A stretch of DNA of 64,000 nt from NCBI GenBank assembly GCA_963383645.1, contig OY726560.1, positions 86,777,093 through 86,841,092 on the forward strand, written 5' to 3'. Each line of letters opens with the position of its first letter. Position 1 is the stretch's first letter. Made by a program: the position numbers and the translations under genes. Below the pieces are notes generated by a model. That model did not search any database. It saw only the letters and a program-made list of their open reading frames with translations, and was not told where the DNA came from. Positions 47,121-57,384 of the stretch are shown here, one piece after another. Source of the stretch: Muscardinus avellanarius. Lineage: Eukaryota > Chordata > Mammalia > Rodentia > Gliridae.

Positions 47121-47340
47121 CGCACGAGAGGGGAGAGGAAGCAGGGAGGGGGAAGGAAAGAGAGGGCTGAACGGAAAGGGAGGGAGAGAGAAAGGAGAGA
47201 GGATAAAGAGGGAAGAGGGAAAAAGAAAGGAAGGGAGAGAGAAGACAGAGGGAGAGAGAGAAGAGAGGAGATGGGGAGAGGAAAAAGAGGGAGGGGAGGG
47301 GCAGAGGAAGAGATAAAGAGCTAGAGGAGGGGAGAAAGCG
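47121..47340. repeat. Polypurine tract in CpG island
   Basis: About 220 bases almost wholly A/G on the plus strand, built from GGGA/GAGA/GGAA units with rare C or T. The plus-strand frame through it (Arg/Glu/Lys/Gly only) is a composition effect. Confidence 0.9.
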
Positions 47341-48480
47341 GGGTATTGAAGTGTGAAAATCGATAGCTGCTTCAGCGAGCTCGCGGGTGGTTAATTACAC
47401 ACGATGAGAGGGCTGTTTGGAGACTGGGGTCTTCTTGCCATCAGGGAAAAGCGAACTCTAGATGAGCCCTGCAGGGAAGCCCCGCTCCAGGCGCAGTCAG
47501 GATGCTCAGATCCTGCTTGGAGGAACGATAGGTCATTGTTAGAAAATAAAGACAAAGACCAGAGGACCCAGGAGAGGCTTCTGGGCTCGCTGCCTTCTCG
47601 AACGCCACTGCCCTGCTTTGGCTAGGTGCAACCTCCAAGTGGGCCTGCGACGCAGGAGGGAGCCTGTGTGGGGAGGCTGCGGACCCCGGGGCTCTGGCAG
47701 ACACCCGTGGCGGGCCTGCAGTACTCAAAGAGGCTTTCTCACAAAGGACTGGAGAACAGAGGACACAAAGTCGGAGAAAGACTAGTGCATTTCTGCTCTT
47801 GCACCGAGACGCGCAGCCCCCGGGGGGCGCCTGGTTCTCAGCCCACCCCTTCTCTGCTCAGTCGGGGCTGAGCAGAGAGTGCAGCCGCGCGCCTGGTGGA
47901 GACTGAGCTGACCGACTGGATTCCTGGGCGGTCCCGAAGGTAGCCCCAAGGCTCTATTACCCACCCATGCTTGGCCACGGGTGCGGACCCAAGTGGAGCG
48001 AGATGGGGAATCGCAAAGCACCACGCTAAACTGTTGAAGTGTTTTGAGCCGCGGCTATAGCAGAAGGGAGGTGTAGTAAGTACATACAGGAAGTCCGTAG
48101 CACGGCCCAGTTCTGCAGGCACTGAACTTGTGCAGTACACATTTCTGCACCAGGAGGCTGGAACGGACATAAGAGGGAATTTAGCTAGGACTGATAAAGC
48201 GCAGGAGGGAAAGAGAGATGGGAAAGGCTACAGGATGGTTTGCGGGCTGTGGGATCTCCAGGCCTCCCTTTTCAGACAGGTTCTTGGGATCTTCTCCCCC
48301 TACGACTCTGCCAGCGGAGCGGAAGTCAGAGATGGGGTGCTGCACTCCCGTGCACTCATCAGGGATCAGAGCAAGCTGGGCTCTGGGGCCCTCCATTCGG
48401 GTGGGGGAGGGGAGCCTCCCCTGGTGGGGGCGGCGCCCTGCTCTGAGGTAGCCCGCCCAGGAGGAGGAGTGGAGCCCAGC

Positions 48481-49240
48481 CCTGCAGTTTGGCATTTTGC
48501 TGGAGGAGAACTGATGATTTGGCTGAGAATCCTTCAGCAAAAAACCAAAAATGCTGCTTATTGACTCACAGGGTGGGCGAGTGCATTTTTGTCTTGGACT
48601 TTGATGCATTTCCTGCTTCAGCAAAGTTTTGGTTCCCCTGGGTGGCCACTGGAGAGGCCAGAGGTGGTCCTGTGGACTCATTTTAGGACTTGGACACTGT
48701 GTGGAGCTGCACACAGAGGAGATATGCGTAATGAGAGAAGCCCCTCATTAACTTCTCTAGCAGCCCTTCGGAAAAGGGTCACTAGTAGAAGAGAGGAGGA
48801 AGTGTCTGAAATTTTAACTAGGGGAGCCTTATATCTAAAGGCACTGTTTGAAAAGAGGTGGCTTGTTTTTTGCTTCCTGTGAAAACAGACACATTACCCA
48901 AGATTACGGTATTTCCCCTTTTCCATCCAGAAATGTAGACACATATGCACTTCTTGAATCTGCAGGAACAAATATGTGCCATCTTCTGAAATGAGTTTCA
49001 GAAAGCTCACAGTTTTTGTTAGAGGAGGAAAACCTTTCTTTGAGGGCTACCAGTCAGAGAAAAGGGTTTTCTCTACTGTATTTAGTTCTGTTTATTTTAG
49101 TTGTCAATTGATTGTTTAAATCATTTTCTGAGAACGTGTAGTAACACTGAGAATATCAGGAAATTAACACACCAAATTAAAGGAAAGCATTCCAATGAAG
49201 CACAGAGTGCAAAGATGTTGCTAATTAAAAACATGTACAC
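48481..49240. other. Unique sequence downstream of the CpG island
   Basis: GC falls away gradually. No repeat is seen. It might hold the end of a first exon or the start of an intron. Confidence 0.4.
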
Positions 49241-49423
49241 TTAGCGGGGCGTGGTGGCGCACCCTTCTAATCCCCTAGCGAATCCAGGTTCTAAACCAGC
49301 CAGGGATTAGAAGGGTGCGCCACCACGCCCCACTAGACCCTGTTTCCAAATTTTAAAAAGTTTAAAAATAGGCCTGGGAGGTAGCCTGGAGGTAGAAGGG
49401 TTTCCAGGAAGCCCAGTACCACA

Positions 49424-49466
<43 letters not shown>

Positions 49467-49468
49467 AT
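49241..49468 (+). mobile_element. B1-dID SINE with self-inverted 5' end
   Basis: The first 30 bases (GGGGCGTGGTGGCGCACCCT..., 49246-49275) recur as their reverse complement at 49302-49332, with one extra C. A 26-base loop separates them. The normal GGGAGGCGGAGACAGGAGG block is missing. Sequence then resumes at AGACCCTGTTTCC, with the tRNA-like half (GGTAGAAGGGTTTCCAGGAA) and an (AAAT)n tail. Imperfect target duplication ATGTACACTT / ATATGCACTT. Confidence 0.9.
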
Positions 49469-49534
49469 ATGCACTTGATTATTCTACAGCAATAGATTTC
49501 ACCCTCTTTCTGAGCACTGATTGACACTAATGTG

Positions 49535-49539
<5 letters not shown>

Positions 49540-49583
<44 letters not shown>

Positions 49584-49603
49584 ACTTTGTTATCTCTTTC
49601 TTT

Positions 49604-49649
<46 letters not shown>
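49540..49649. repeat. (CT)n followed by (AC)n microsatellites
   Basis: (CT)n at 49540-49580 and (AC)n at 49609-49649, 28 bases apart. Confidence 0.97.
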
Positions 49650-49651
<2 letters not shown>

Positions 49652-50387
49652 CATTTGCTAGGAAGAGAAAAAATGGTTGATTAATTAGAGCTGTCAGAAC
49701 TAACAGATTATGTTAGTTTGATGTCTTTTCTTGAGAAAGTAACAATCACTCCTTATCTCTCCTTATCCGTTGTGTGACCAGTTATGGAAATTAAGCTGAT
49801 AAGCATGGGGTGCAATCTCCCTGGGTGCCACAAATGAATGCAAATAAGAATGGCAACACCAGGAACAGACAAGCTGGGGCAAATCAAGACATGTGTTAAG
49901 AATTTTCGCTATTGAAGCAGTTTGGGAAGAATTTACTTTAAATTCATCTTTATTCTTAAGTTACTATTATTTGTTAAAAAATATAGTATGTGAATGATCA
50001 AATCAATATAGAAAATGTTATATTTACTAGATAATTTATTAACCTGTGGATCCTAAACTTGCTCTTTTAGCTGCTCTCAATTTAGAAATCTGGGGTAAAG
50101 TTGCCCCAGCCTCCCCTCCAAAATGCAGGAATGCTTGGAAATACATTTTTGTGTGGCGCATTTGGGGGATCATTTTAAGTGCTTGGAGGGGGGGCATTGC
50201 AGCACAGAGTAGAAACTCCATATAGTAGGAAATCCTGAGGCTGGTTGTCAAACTTCCTATCAGCCGCCTAACTACTATAAATCATGTCAGTATCATATAT
50301 AAAACAGTGATAGCATAATTTTAGATAACCCCACAGAATTAACAAAACTTTCATACACTTTGAATATTTTCATGTAAGAAGAAACCA
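49650..50387. other. Unassigned sequence
   Basis: No recognised feature. Confidence 0.45.
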
Positions 50388-50503
50388 GGCTGAGACAGAA
50401 TCACAGGTATTGAAGCCAGCCTCCATGCCTTAGCAAGACGCTGTTTCAAAAAAAAAAAATCCAAGAGGTAGAATGTACTTGGATTTAACTCCCCAATACC
50501 AAA
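50388..50503 (+). mobile_element. B1-dID SINE, 5'-truncated and deleted
   Basis: GGCTGAGACAGAATCACAGG, GAAGCCAGCCTCCATGCCTT, then AAGAGGTAGAATGTACTTGG. The front of the B1 half is missing. Confidence 0.75.
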
Positions 50504-50633
50504 GTATTAGGAAAAATATATATATACACATATATACATAACATCATCATCTAAGGAGTGTTCTTTGCTTTATATTTCTATATCTTTATTATAAGACTAG
50601 ATAATTTGAGGATTTGGATTTGGGGGGAGTTTG

Positions 50634-50838
50634 GTTTTTTTTTTTTTTTTCGGTACTGGGGCATTCTACCTCCGAGCTATACCCCTAGCTCTATTGTTTT
50701 TATACTTTATTTTGAAACAGGGTTTCACTGAGTTGCAAAGGACCTCACTAAGTAGCTGAGGCTGGCCATGAACCCGGATCCTCATGTCTCAGCCTCCCAA
50801 ATGCTGGGATTACAAGCATGCACCACCATGCCCAGTTA
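50634..50838 (-). mobile_element. B1-dID SINE
   Basis: T-run, CGGTACTGGGGCATTCTACC (part of the tRNA-like half deleted), full B1 half ending CACCACCATGCCCAGTTA. Confidence 0.92.
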
Positions 50839-51764
50839 GGATTTTTTTTTTTTTACTAACATGTTTCTAATCATTTCTATGTGTCATTATAGGTTTTCCC
50901 TAGAGAATAAAATAAATAAATAAATAAATAAATACCTTTCTGTGAGTTTTCCAATAAAATATTACAGAGTTTATACCCTTTTTGTATGTAAAAACCCTTA
51001 ATTGTGTACCTTAACTCAGCTAAGGTTTTCTAATTTGTTGAATCATCATCAGATATTCTAGACATTTCAAGTGTGTGTGTTTGTTTATATCAGTCAAGCT
51101 CAGTTGTCTTCAAAAAAGATCAGTCGTCTTCTTTGCAGGCAAAGGTGGAAAAGAATTTGGAATTCTGTCTTCCTTCAACTGAGGTACAAAAATCTATAAC
51201 TTAGATTAATTGGATTTCCTTTTTTGGCACAGAATAGCAAGCAGTAGTCAGAGAAACTTAGAAATTTAGTGTTGTTAGACACATCTTCATATGAAATCTA
51301 TTAGGCAGAAGCCATTTTACACAGTGGTTCTCTGAGTACTGTTTTTTCTATTTATTTTTTTTTATTAAGAAAAAATCTGACACTGAGTATTGGATTCAGT
51401 TGAAAATGAGTTCTACTTCCAGCCACTTATATCAGTTACTTAACTTGGAGCCAGCTTTGCATACAGTGTATTCTGTGAGGGGCCACAGGCTCCTAGGACC
51501 TCTCTCCATGTCTCTTTGAGGGACTGGAGGCTGCGAGGACTTCTCTCCACATGCCTCTTTTATAAAAGTAGTGCCTCAAAATGTACTTTCTTTTAATAAT
51601 GAAGCAGGCAGTATTGGTTTATTAAACATATGAATGTAAATGGAGTTTTTGTACAAGTGTGTACACATATTACACACATAGTAGTTGAAGTGTCTTCACA
51701 GGTCAACAGATCATCCATTTGCATGCAACTGAAAAAAATAAATGATCCTAGCCAGGTACAATCT
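50839..51764. other. Unassigned; (AAAT)n at 50905-50934
   Basis: AT-rich with an (AAAT)n tract. No gene or further repeat recognised. Confidence 0.45.
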
Positions 51765-51853
51765 GTCTCATTTGATGAGCCTGGTCTCCAACCTTCAATC
51801 CTCCTATGGCTGCCAAGTATGGGGATTATAGGTGTGCTCCACCACATTCAGCA
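51765..51853 (-). mobile_element. SINE B1-half fragment
   Basis: GAGCCTGGTCTCCAACCTTC, CAAGTATGGGGATTATAGGT and GCTCCACCACATTCAGC. Confidence 0.65.
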
Positions 51854-52991
51854 TCTCAATTCCTATGGCACCATTTTCTCTTCAGACTCCTGTAATCAGA
51901 TGTCTGCTTGAGCACCAGTGAGTTCACTATTTCCCAAATCATAAGTCACTCTATTACTAGTTTCCCACGACTTGGAGCTGTCTTTGATGTCTCCCTCCCT
52001 CCTAAATATCCTTCCCTTTGCTCTTGTGACCTCACTCACAGTAATGGCTTTGTCCTCTGTTTCCTCTCTAATGTCTCACATGTAGTCTTATCTGCTCCAG
52101 CCTCTAAATGCTGTATTTCTACAGGACTTATTTGTTGAACCTCTGTTCCTCTTCGTTTACATTATCTGCTAATGTGGTTTCATCTGTTCCCATTGCTTTA
52201 AACACCACCTATATATAAGACACTGACAACTAAATCTATAAGGCAGCTCTGACCTATCCCTTGAGCTGGATAAATTAGATAAATATAGAGAGAAATAAAT
52301 ATATGACATATTATGTGGATAAAAAGAGAGAAATGCACAAGTTGTATACTTGATATCTCCATATTTTATTAAATGCTTAGGAGACATCTCAAACGTCACG
52401 TATCTTAAATAAAATTCTTGTTTATCACCCCATTTAATCTGTTCTTTTGACTATTGTCTCTCAGATACATGCATTATTATCTTTGTGATTAAACCACAAA
52501 ACCAACGAACCATCTTACTGCTTATCCTTTCCTCCCTGCCATCTCCAGAGAATCAATTTGAACAGTTAATTTTGTTCTTAAAGTATATCCCAAACCCATT
52601 TTCTTCCTCTAGTGTACATATTTCATTCTAGTACAAGGTGCTAAAGTTTCACATCTATATGCATGCAGCAGTCAAACTTGCCTCACTGCAATCCACCTTT
52701 CCCCACAGAATCCCTCCTCTATTCAGCAACTGGAAAGTGTTTTCCCAAACTTACCTGGCCTGTTCTGCCAATGCTAGGCCCTTCCAAATTTGCCCAATGC
52801 TGGCTGGCCAGCACCTGACTTTGCTTGTCTGATTTGAGTTTCTTTTCTCTTTCGCCTAGGTCACCTACAGTACAGGTCCTCACATGAGATGTTCCTGGAC
52901 CACTCCCAAACCTGCAGCAGTACCCCAAGATTTCACACAACTAGTTCTTTGTCTTGTGATCTCAGCCTACTTGTTGTCTTCTTAAAGAGGC
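51854..52991. other. Unassigned pyrimidine-rich sequence
   Basis: 51900-52900 is C/T-rich on the plus strand and may be an old LTR or LINE remnant (for example ATTCCTATGGCACCATTTTC). I cannot assign it. Confidence 0.35.
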
Positions 52992-53186
52992 TTCTAGACA
53001 GGCCTGGTGGCACACACTTATAATCCCAGTTCTTAGGAGGCTGAGACAATAGGAACACAGGTTCAAGGCCAAACTCAACAATTTAGGGAGAGCTTTTGTT
53101 TCAAAATATAAGAGCTAAGGGTGGTGCTCAGGTATAGAATGCCCCTGAGTTCAACCTCCAGTACCAAAAAAAAAAAAAAAAAAAAG
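52992..53186 (+). mobile_element. B1-dID SINE
   Basis: AGACAGGCCTGGTGGCACAC ... GAGTTCAACCTCCAGTACC and an A-run. Confidence 0.91.
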
Positions 53187-53561
53187 AGCATTGTCTTGTG
53201 ACTGCCAGTCTAATAATAGATTCACACAATCTACCCCTTAGCTTCCTTTGGTTTCTATATGGCAAAGCATCACAAGCAGAAGTTACGGGTGTGTGAGTCT
53301 CCTTGTTATTCCCCCCCTCCTTCTATAATAATGGCTGCACACATGAAAACAATGGCCTTATCTGCCATGTTCATCTCCTTTACTAAAACACTATCCAAAA
53401 GATATTAGGTACTTAGAAAGTTGGTGAAAATTAAACAAAAGAGTAAACAAAATCTTCCCTTTACTTTCCAAAACTGGGAAACAGTTGTTATTTACAGGCG
53501 TACCAGCCTGACTACTGTGGTTACTTCCTATAATAATGCCTCTCAAAAAGAATGATCATGT
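53187..53561. other. Unassigned sequence
   Basis: No recognised feature. Confidence 0.45.
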
Positions 53562-53745
53562 AAGTCTGGAGTAGTGGCTCATGCTTTGTTAACTCAGTAC
53601 TTGGGAGGCTGAGACAGGAGGATTGCAAAACCAAGGCCAGTACATGGTAACTTATTTCAAAATAGAAAATAAAATAGAACTAGAGGTATAGCTCAGAAAT
53701 AAAGTACCCCCTAGCTCAACCCCTAGTACCATATGCAAACAAAAT
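53562..53745 (+). mobile_element. B1-dID SINE, diverged
   Basis: GTCTGGAGTAGTGGCTCATG, TGGGAGGCTGAGACAGGAGG and TATAGCTCAGAAATAAAGTA. Confidence 0.85.
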
Positions 53746-54294
53746 TCATTTTGAAACAAAAGTATATTACCAATCTTGTAAAAAATAAAAAGATTTATTA
53801 TTAGAGAGATTCACCTTGCATGCTTCCATAATTAAAATTTTAGCATAATTTACTTGAATATTCATATGTAAAGTTACTTAAATTATTTGTAGTCTGGCAA
53901 AAACAGAAGTAAAAATGTGGAGATATTATTATCAACGCTTCCCATGATTGTTTTTTTTTATTGGTGCACTGTATTCATACATCATAGTAGGATACATACT
54001 TTTGTAGACATACATGCATACTTTTCCCAGTCAGCCCCCACCCAATCCCCACCCCATTCTCTCTCCATCCCTCCCTCCCATGCTTGGCTTAGTAGTTGAC
54101 ATCTAGTATTATGGCAATTTATCTAAAATTAAAAATGATAATCTCACAAAACAGTTTCATTTGTCTGATACCAAACTTTTGATGACTTAAGGATAACATT
54201 TCAATATTTCTTTTTGCTTTCTTTCTTACCAGAGAATATTTTTTTCTATTTTTTAGGTGAAACTATAATATATTTATATATTTATTTTTCAGAA

Positions 54295-55010
54295 AAAAAT
54301 CTATCCTAATATGGAATATGGACTCTAGATACCCAAAACGATCTCGAAAAAGAACAAAGCTAGAAGATATATATTTTCTGATTTCAAACCATATAAAGCT
54401 ACAATAATTGAAACAGTGTAGTACTGTTCTAAAGGCAGATATATAAACCATTGGAGTTAAAAAAAAGCCTAGAGCTAAATCCTTCCCTATATTGTCAAGT
54501 TATTTTTGACAAGGTTTCCACGAACATTTGGTGGTGGAAATATTAATCTTTTAACTAAATATTGTTAAAAATAATAATTACATGGAAAAGAATAAAATTG
54601 GACCCTTACCTAATCCCATATACGAATATTAACTCAAAATAGATAATAGACCTAAATATAAATCTTAAGACTATAAAATTTTAGGAGAAAATCTGGGTCA
54701 TTAAACCTCACAACATTGAAATTGGCAGTGATTTCTTGGATATGATTTCAATGGCACAGGCAACAGAGGAGTATACAAACTCCCTAAAAAAAAAAAAAAT
54801 ATTGTATATCCAAAGACAATGTAAACAGAGTTAACAGTTACTAATAGAATGGGATAAAATATTTCCAATTGCTATATCTGAAGGTATATTAATATTCCAA
54901 CTAGAACTCCTAAAAATTAACAACAATAAAGGCAAACAATACCCTTTAGAGATAGGTAAAAGACTAACATAAATAATGAATCTCCACAGATAACCAATCT
55001 TAGTTGTCTA
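54295..55010 (+). pseudogene. Inverted L1 ORF2 segment of copy B
   Basis: Plus-strand text, antisense to this element's ORF1, reads as ORF2 C-terminal DNA: AAAAAGAACAAAGCTAGAAG, TGGACCCTTACCTAATCCCA, AATAGATAATAGACCTAAAT and GCACAGGCAAC. It matches the segment in copy A from end to end. Confidence 0.86.
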
Positions 55011-55032
55011 TTGGATGGAAAATCTTGTTTCT

Positions 55033-55916
55033 CTAGTTCTGGAGTGTGTTACCTATTTCTTCTTTGTAGTTAATCTCTTGGAGTATTTTCTCTAGTGCTG
55101 GTTTTGAAGACATCAATTCCTTCAGTTTCTGTTTGTCATGGAAGCTTCTTATTTCTCCATATATTTGATAGAAAGTTTTGCTGGGTAGGAAATTTTTGGC
55201 TGGAAGTTGTTTTCTTTCAGAGTTTGGAATATGTTACTCCAAGCCCTTCTGGCTCTCATGACTTGGTTTGGGAAGTCTGGAGTGATTCTAATTGGTTTGC
55301 CTCTGAATGTCACTTGGCCCTTTGCTTTTGTTGCCTTTAAGATTCTCTGCTTGGCTTCCACATTGGTCATTTTGACAATTATGTGGTGTTGGGATCCTCT
55401 TCTCCGATCCTGTCTAAAGGGAGTTCTATAAGTTTCCTGGACCTGTGTATCGACCTCTTGCTCTATGTCTGGAAAATTTTCTGCTATTACTTCCTTGAAG
55501 AGATTGTTGATCCCTTTGGTTTCACTTTCTTTTCCCTCCTCTATTCCAATTATTCTTAGGTTAGCTCTCTTAAAATGGGCCCATATTTCTTCAATGTCAG
55601 ATTCCTGCTGTCGGATATTTTTTTCTAGATTAGAAACTATGCGTTCATTTTTGGATTGCTCATCTTCTAAGAGCGAGATTCTGTTCTCCATGTGTTCTAA
55701 TCGGTTGTTTGTGCTTTGAATTGAGGCCTTTACTTCATTAATTGCATCCTTTATCTCTTTTTGGCTCTCTCTGAGTTCTTTTCGAAGCACCTCTAGTATT
55801 TCTACAGTTATTTTCCTGATTTGATCTTCTAGAAATCTCTGATTTTCTGTTTTATCAGGTTCTGATGTTGTGGGGTTGTGGGCATTCATTGCTCCAGTAT
55901 TATTCCTCTTTCCCAT
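55033..55916 (-). pseudogene. L1 ORF1 with one late frameshift, copy B
   Basis: The ATG at 55916 (MGKRNNTGAM) leads into 256 codons without a stop. The N-terminal part is a charged coiled-coil-like region (residues about 30-105). An RRM-like region (NLRIIGIEEGKE) and most of the C-terminal domain (FPNQVMRARRAWSNIFQTL) follow. Near 55160 one base is missing compared with the older L1 (AAATATATGG against AAATTATATGG), so the frame ends at YMEK. The remaining C-terminal codons are present in another frame up to a TAG at 55033. It may still make a protein short of its last 35-40 residues. It is the best-kept L1 frame in the window. Confidence 0.9.
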
Positions 55917-56710
55917 GATTTTGGATGTTTGTGCCTTCTCTGGGTTCTTCCCTCGGGTCACTATGACTTCACTTAAGGTGTTCTGGATCATGAGTCAGTA
56001 GTACCTCAGACCCCACTACTCCTTTACTGGGTTGTATCACAGAGTCTCCAACCCAGATAGTCGATAGAGGCTGCTTTAGACTGTGGGGGGTGCCAGGTTG
56101 CATGTTCTCCAATGGTGTGATATCTCTGCCACCACCCCTCCCCCACTGGGTCAAGTCCCAGGGAGTACAGTACTGGGATTTCTCCTCTGTGGCCTGCAAT
56201 TTGACTCACGGTTCTTGAGTAAGCAGATGTAGCTGTACTGGCCTCGCTGAATTCGGTGCTGCTGCCGCCGGTGGCAATATGGCGCCGCTGCTACGCCCTC
56301 GGCTGTGGGGCTGGTGTTTTTCTTCTTGGTTTTGATTTCCACTCTGAATCCCTGCAGCGTGTGCTGAGCTCGGCCACTGGGAGCTTTAGATGCTCTCTGC
56401 GCAGAGAAATCCCGCCTGGCTGTTCTGCAGTGGCTCAACTCGGCTTGCTGTAGCCATCCCGTGAATTCGCCGGTGCCGCCAGCAGTATGGCGCTGCTGCC
56501 ACGTCTGCCGTTTCCTCGGGCGTGAGGCCGGTGTATCTCCTCTGTGGCTCTGTTCTCAGTCCGCTTTCTCTCTGGAGCCTGGTGATTTTTTGTTTCACTG
56601 GTGATGGTGTTTTCTGGCTATGAAAGGTGCTGATTTTGTGGTAATGGAGATTTGTTGTTAGCGGGGCTCTTAAGCCCCGCTTTTCTCGGTCGCCATCTTC
56701 CCAGAAGTTC
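55917..56710 (-). promoter_or_regulatory. L1-type 5'UTR of copy B
   Basis: Starts CTTCTGGGAAGATGGCGACC with the same YY1-like core as copy A and many intact CpGs. A 95-codon frame corresponding to that in copy A is also open here (56151-56438), again with no ATG. Confidence 0.75.
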
Positions 56711-57110
56711 TCCCCTGATTGTTGATCTATATTTCTCACAGTTTGTCTTTACTTCCATAGAAAGGATAGCATGTGATGATTTTGTTTATAAATATATTTT
56801 ATTATGAAAATAAATGTGAATATTAAAAAATATAAAGAAATTAAGAAAGGAAATTTGGCACATTCTTGCCAATTACATCACAGTTTTATTGTATTTTCTC
56901 TTAAGCTTTTTCAAAATATTACATGTACCCACTAATTATCATAATATATATATGCTTTTTACTAAGGCTACTAAAGTTAACACTATATATAAAATTGTTT
57001 CTGTTATATCATCAATCCAATTACTCTTAATTGCTACATATAATTCCATTATGTGGTGTTAACATAAATTGTCATATACTTCTTTTTTGACATTTAGTGT
57101 CTTTTCAATT
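56711..57110. other. Unassigned AT-rich sequence
   Basis: No recognised feature. Confidence 0.45.
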
Positions 57111-57242
57111 TCTAATATTATGTGAAATATTAGAAATATTATTATGTGAAATATTAGAAATATTATCTGAAATATTAAATTTAATATTATGTGAAATATT
57201 AGAAATTATTATGTGAAATATTAGAAATATTATGTGAAATAT
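57111..57242. repeat. AT-rich minisatellite, about 24-base unit
   Basis: The unit AATATTATGTGAAATATTAG (+AAAT) is repeated about five times with small insertions and deletions. Each unit contains the short palindrome AATATT. Confidence 0.88.
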
Positions 57243-57341
57243 ATATACATATATATATATATATAAAACTTTCCATCATTTGCATTTGCATTATTTTGGG
57301 GGGGAGAATAAAAAATGAAAATATTGATATAAAGTAGCTGT

Positions 57342-57345
57342 TTGT

Positions 57346-57384
<39 letters not shown>

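Larger units (their letters stand above)
46600..48480. promoter_or_regulatory. CpG island (candidate promoter / first exon)
   Basis: The only long GC-rich, CpG-dense stretch in the window outside transposons. It includes TGGCGCTGTCC, CACGCGCGAACACGCGC, GAGCTCGCGGGTGG, GACCCCGGGGCTC and CCCCCGGGGGGCGCC. A strong splice-donor-like TAGTAAGTAC lies at about 48076, and GAAGGTAGCC at about 47938. No ATG frame has a recognisable domain. The direction of any transcript, and the gene it belongs to, cannot be told here. Confidence 0.75.
53951..56710 (-). mobile_element. HAL1-like element, copy B
   Basis: Minus-strand element with the same parts and order as copy A: 5'UTR (56710-55917), ORF1 (55916-55033), the same junction (near 55010), inverted ORF2 piece (about 54300-55010), 3' end (53951-54110) with CACCAATAAAAAAAAA. 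The last A-run and flanks give an imperfect target duplication, TCCCATGATTG (53940-53950) / TCCCCTGATTG (56711-56721). Flanking DNA is unrelated to that of copy A. This points to separate insertion, not segmental duplication. Confidence 0.9.

Noticed and set aside
47082..47324. 80-codon frame rich in Arg, Glu, Lys and Gly
   Set aside because: It simply translates the polypurine tract.
48130..48714. Overlapping frames of 144 (plus) and 177 (minus) codons in the CpG island
   Set aside because: GC-rich DNA has few stops. The plus frame has no early ATG, neither peptide has a known domain, and both cannot be real.
55207..55719. Plus-strand frames opposite ORF1 of copy B
   Set aside because: Shadows of the real minus-strand ORF1. 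The same antisense frames appear opposite ORF1 in copy A.
3101..56710. Segmental inverted duplication as the source of the two HAL1-like copies
   Set aside because: Homology stops at the element ends, flanks differ, and copy B has a target-site duplication and A-tail.
57111..57242. CRISPR-like array
   Set aside because: Units are contiguous with no unique spacers, and the genome is mammalian.
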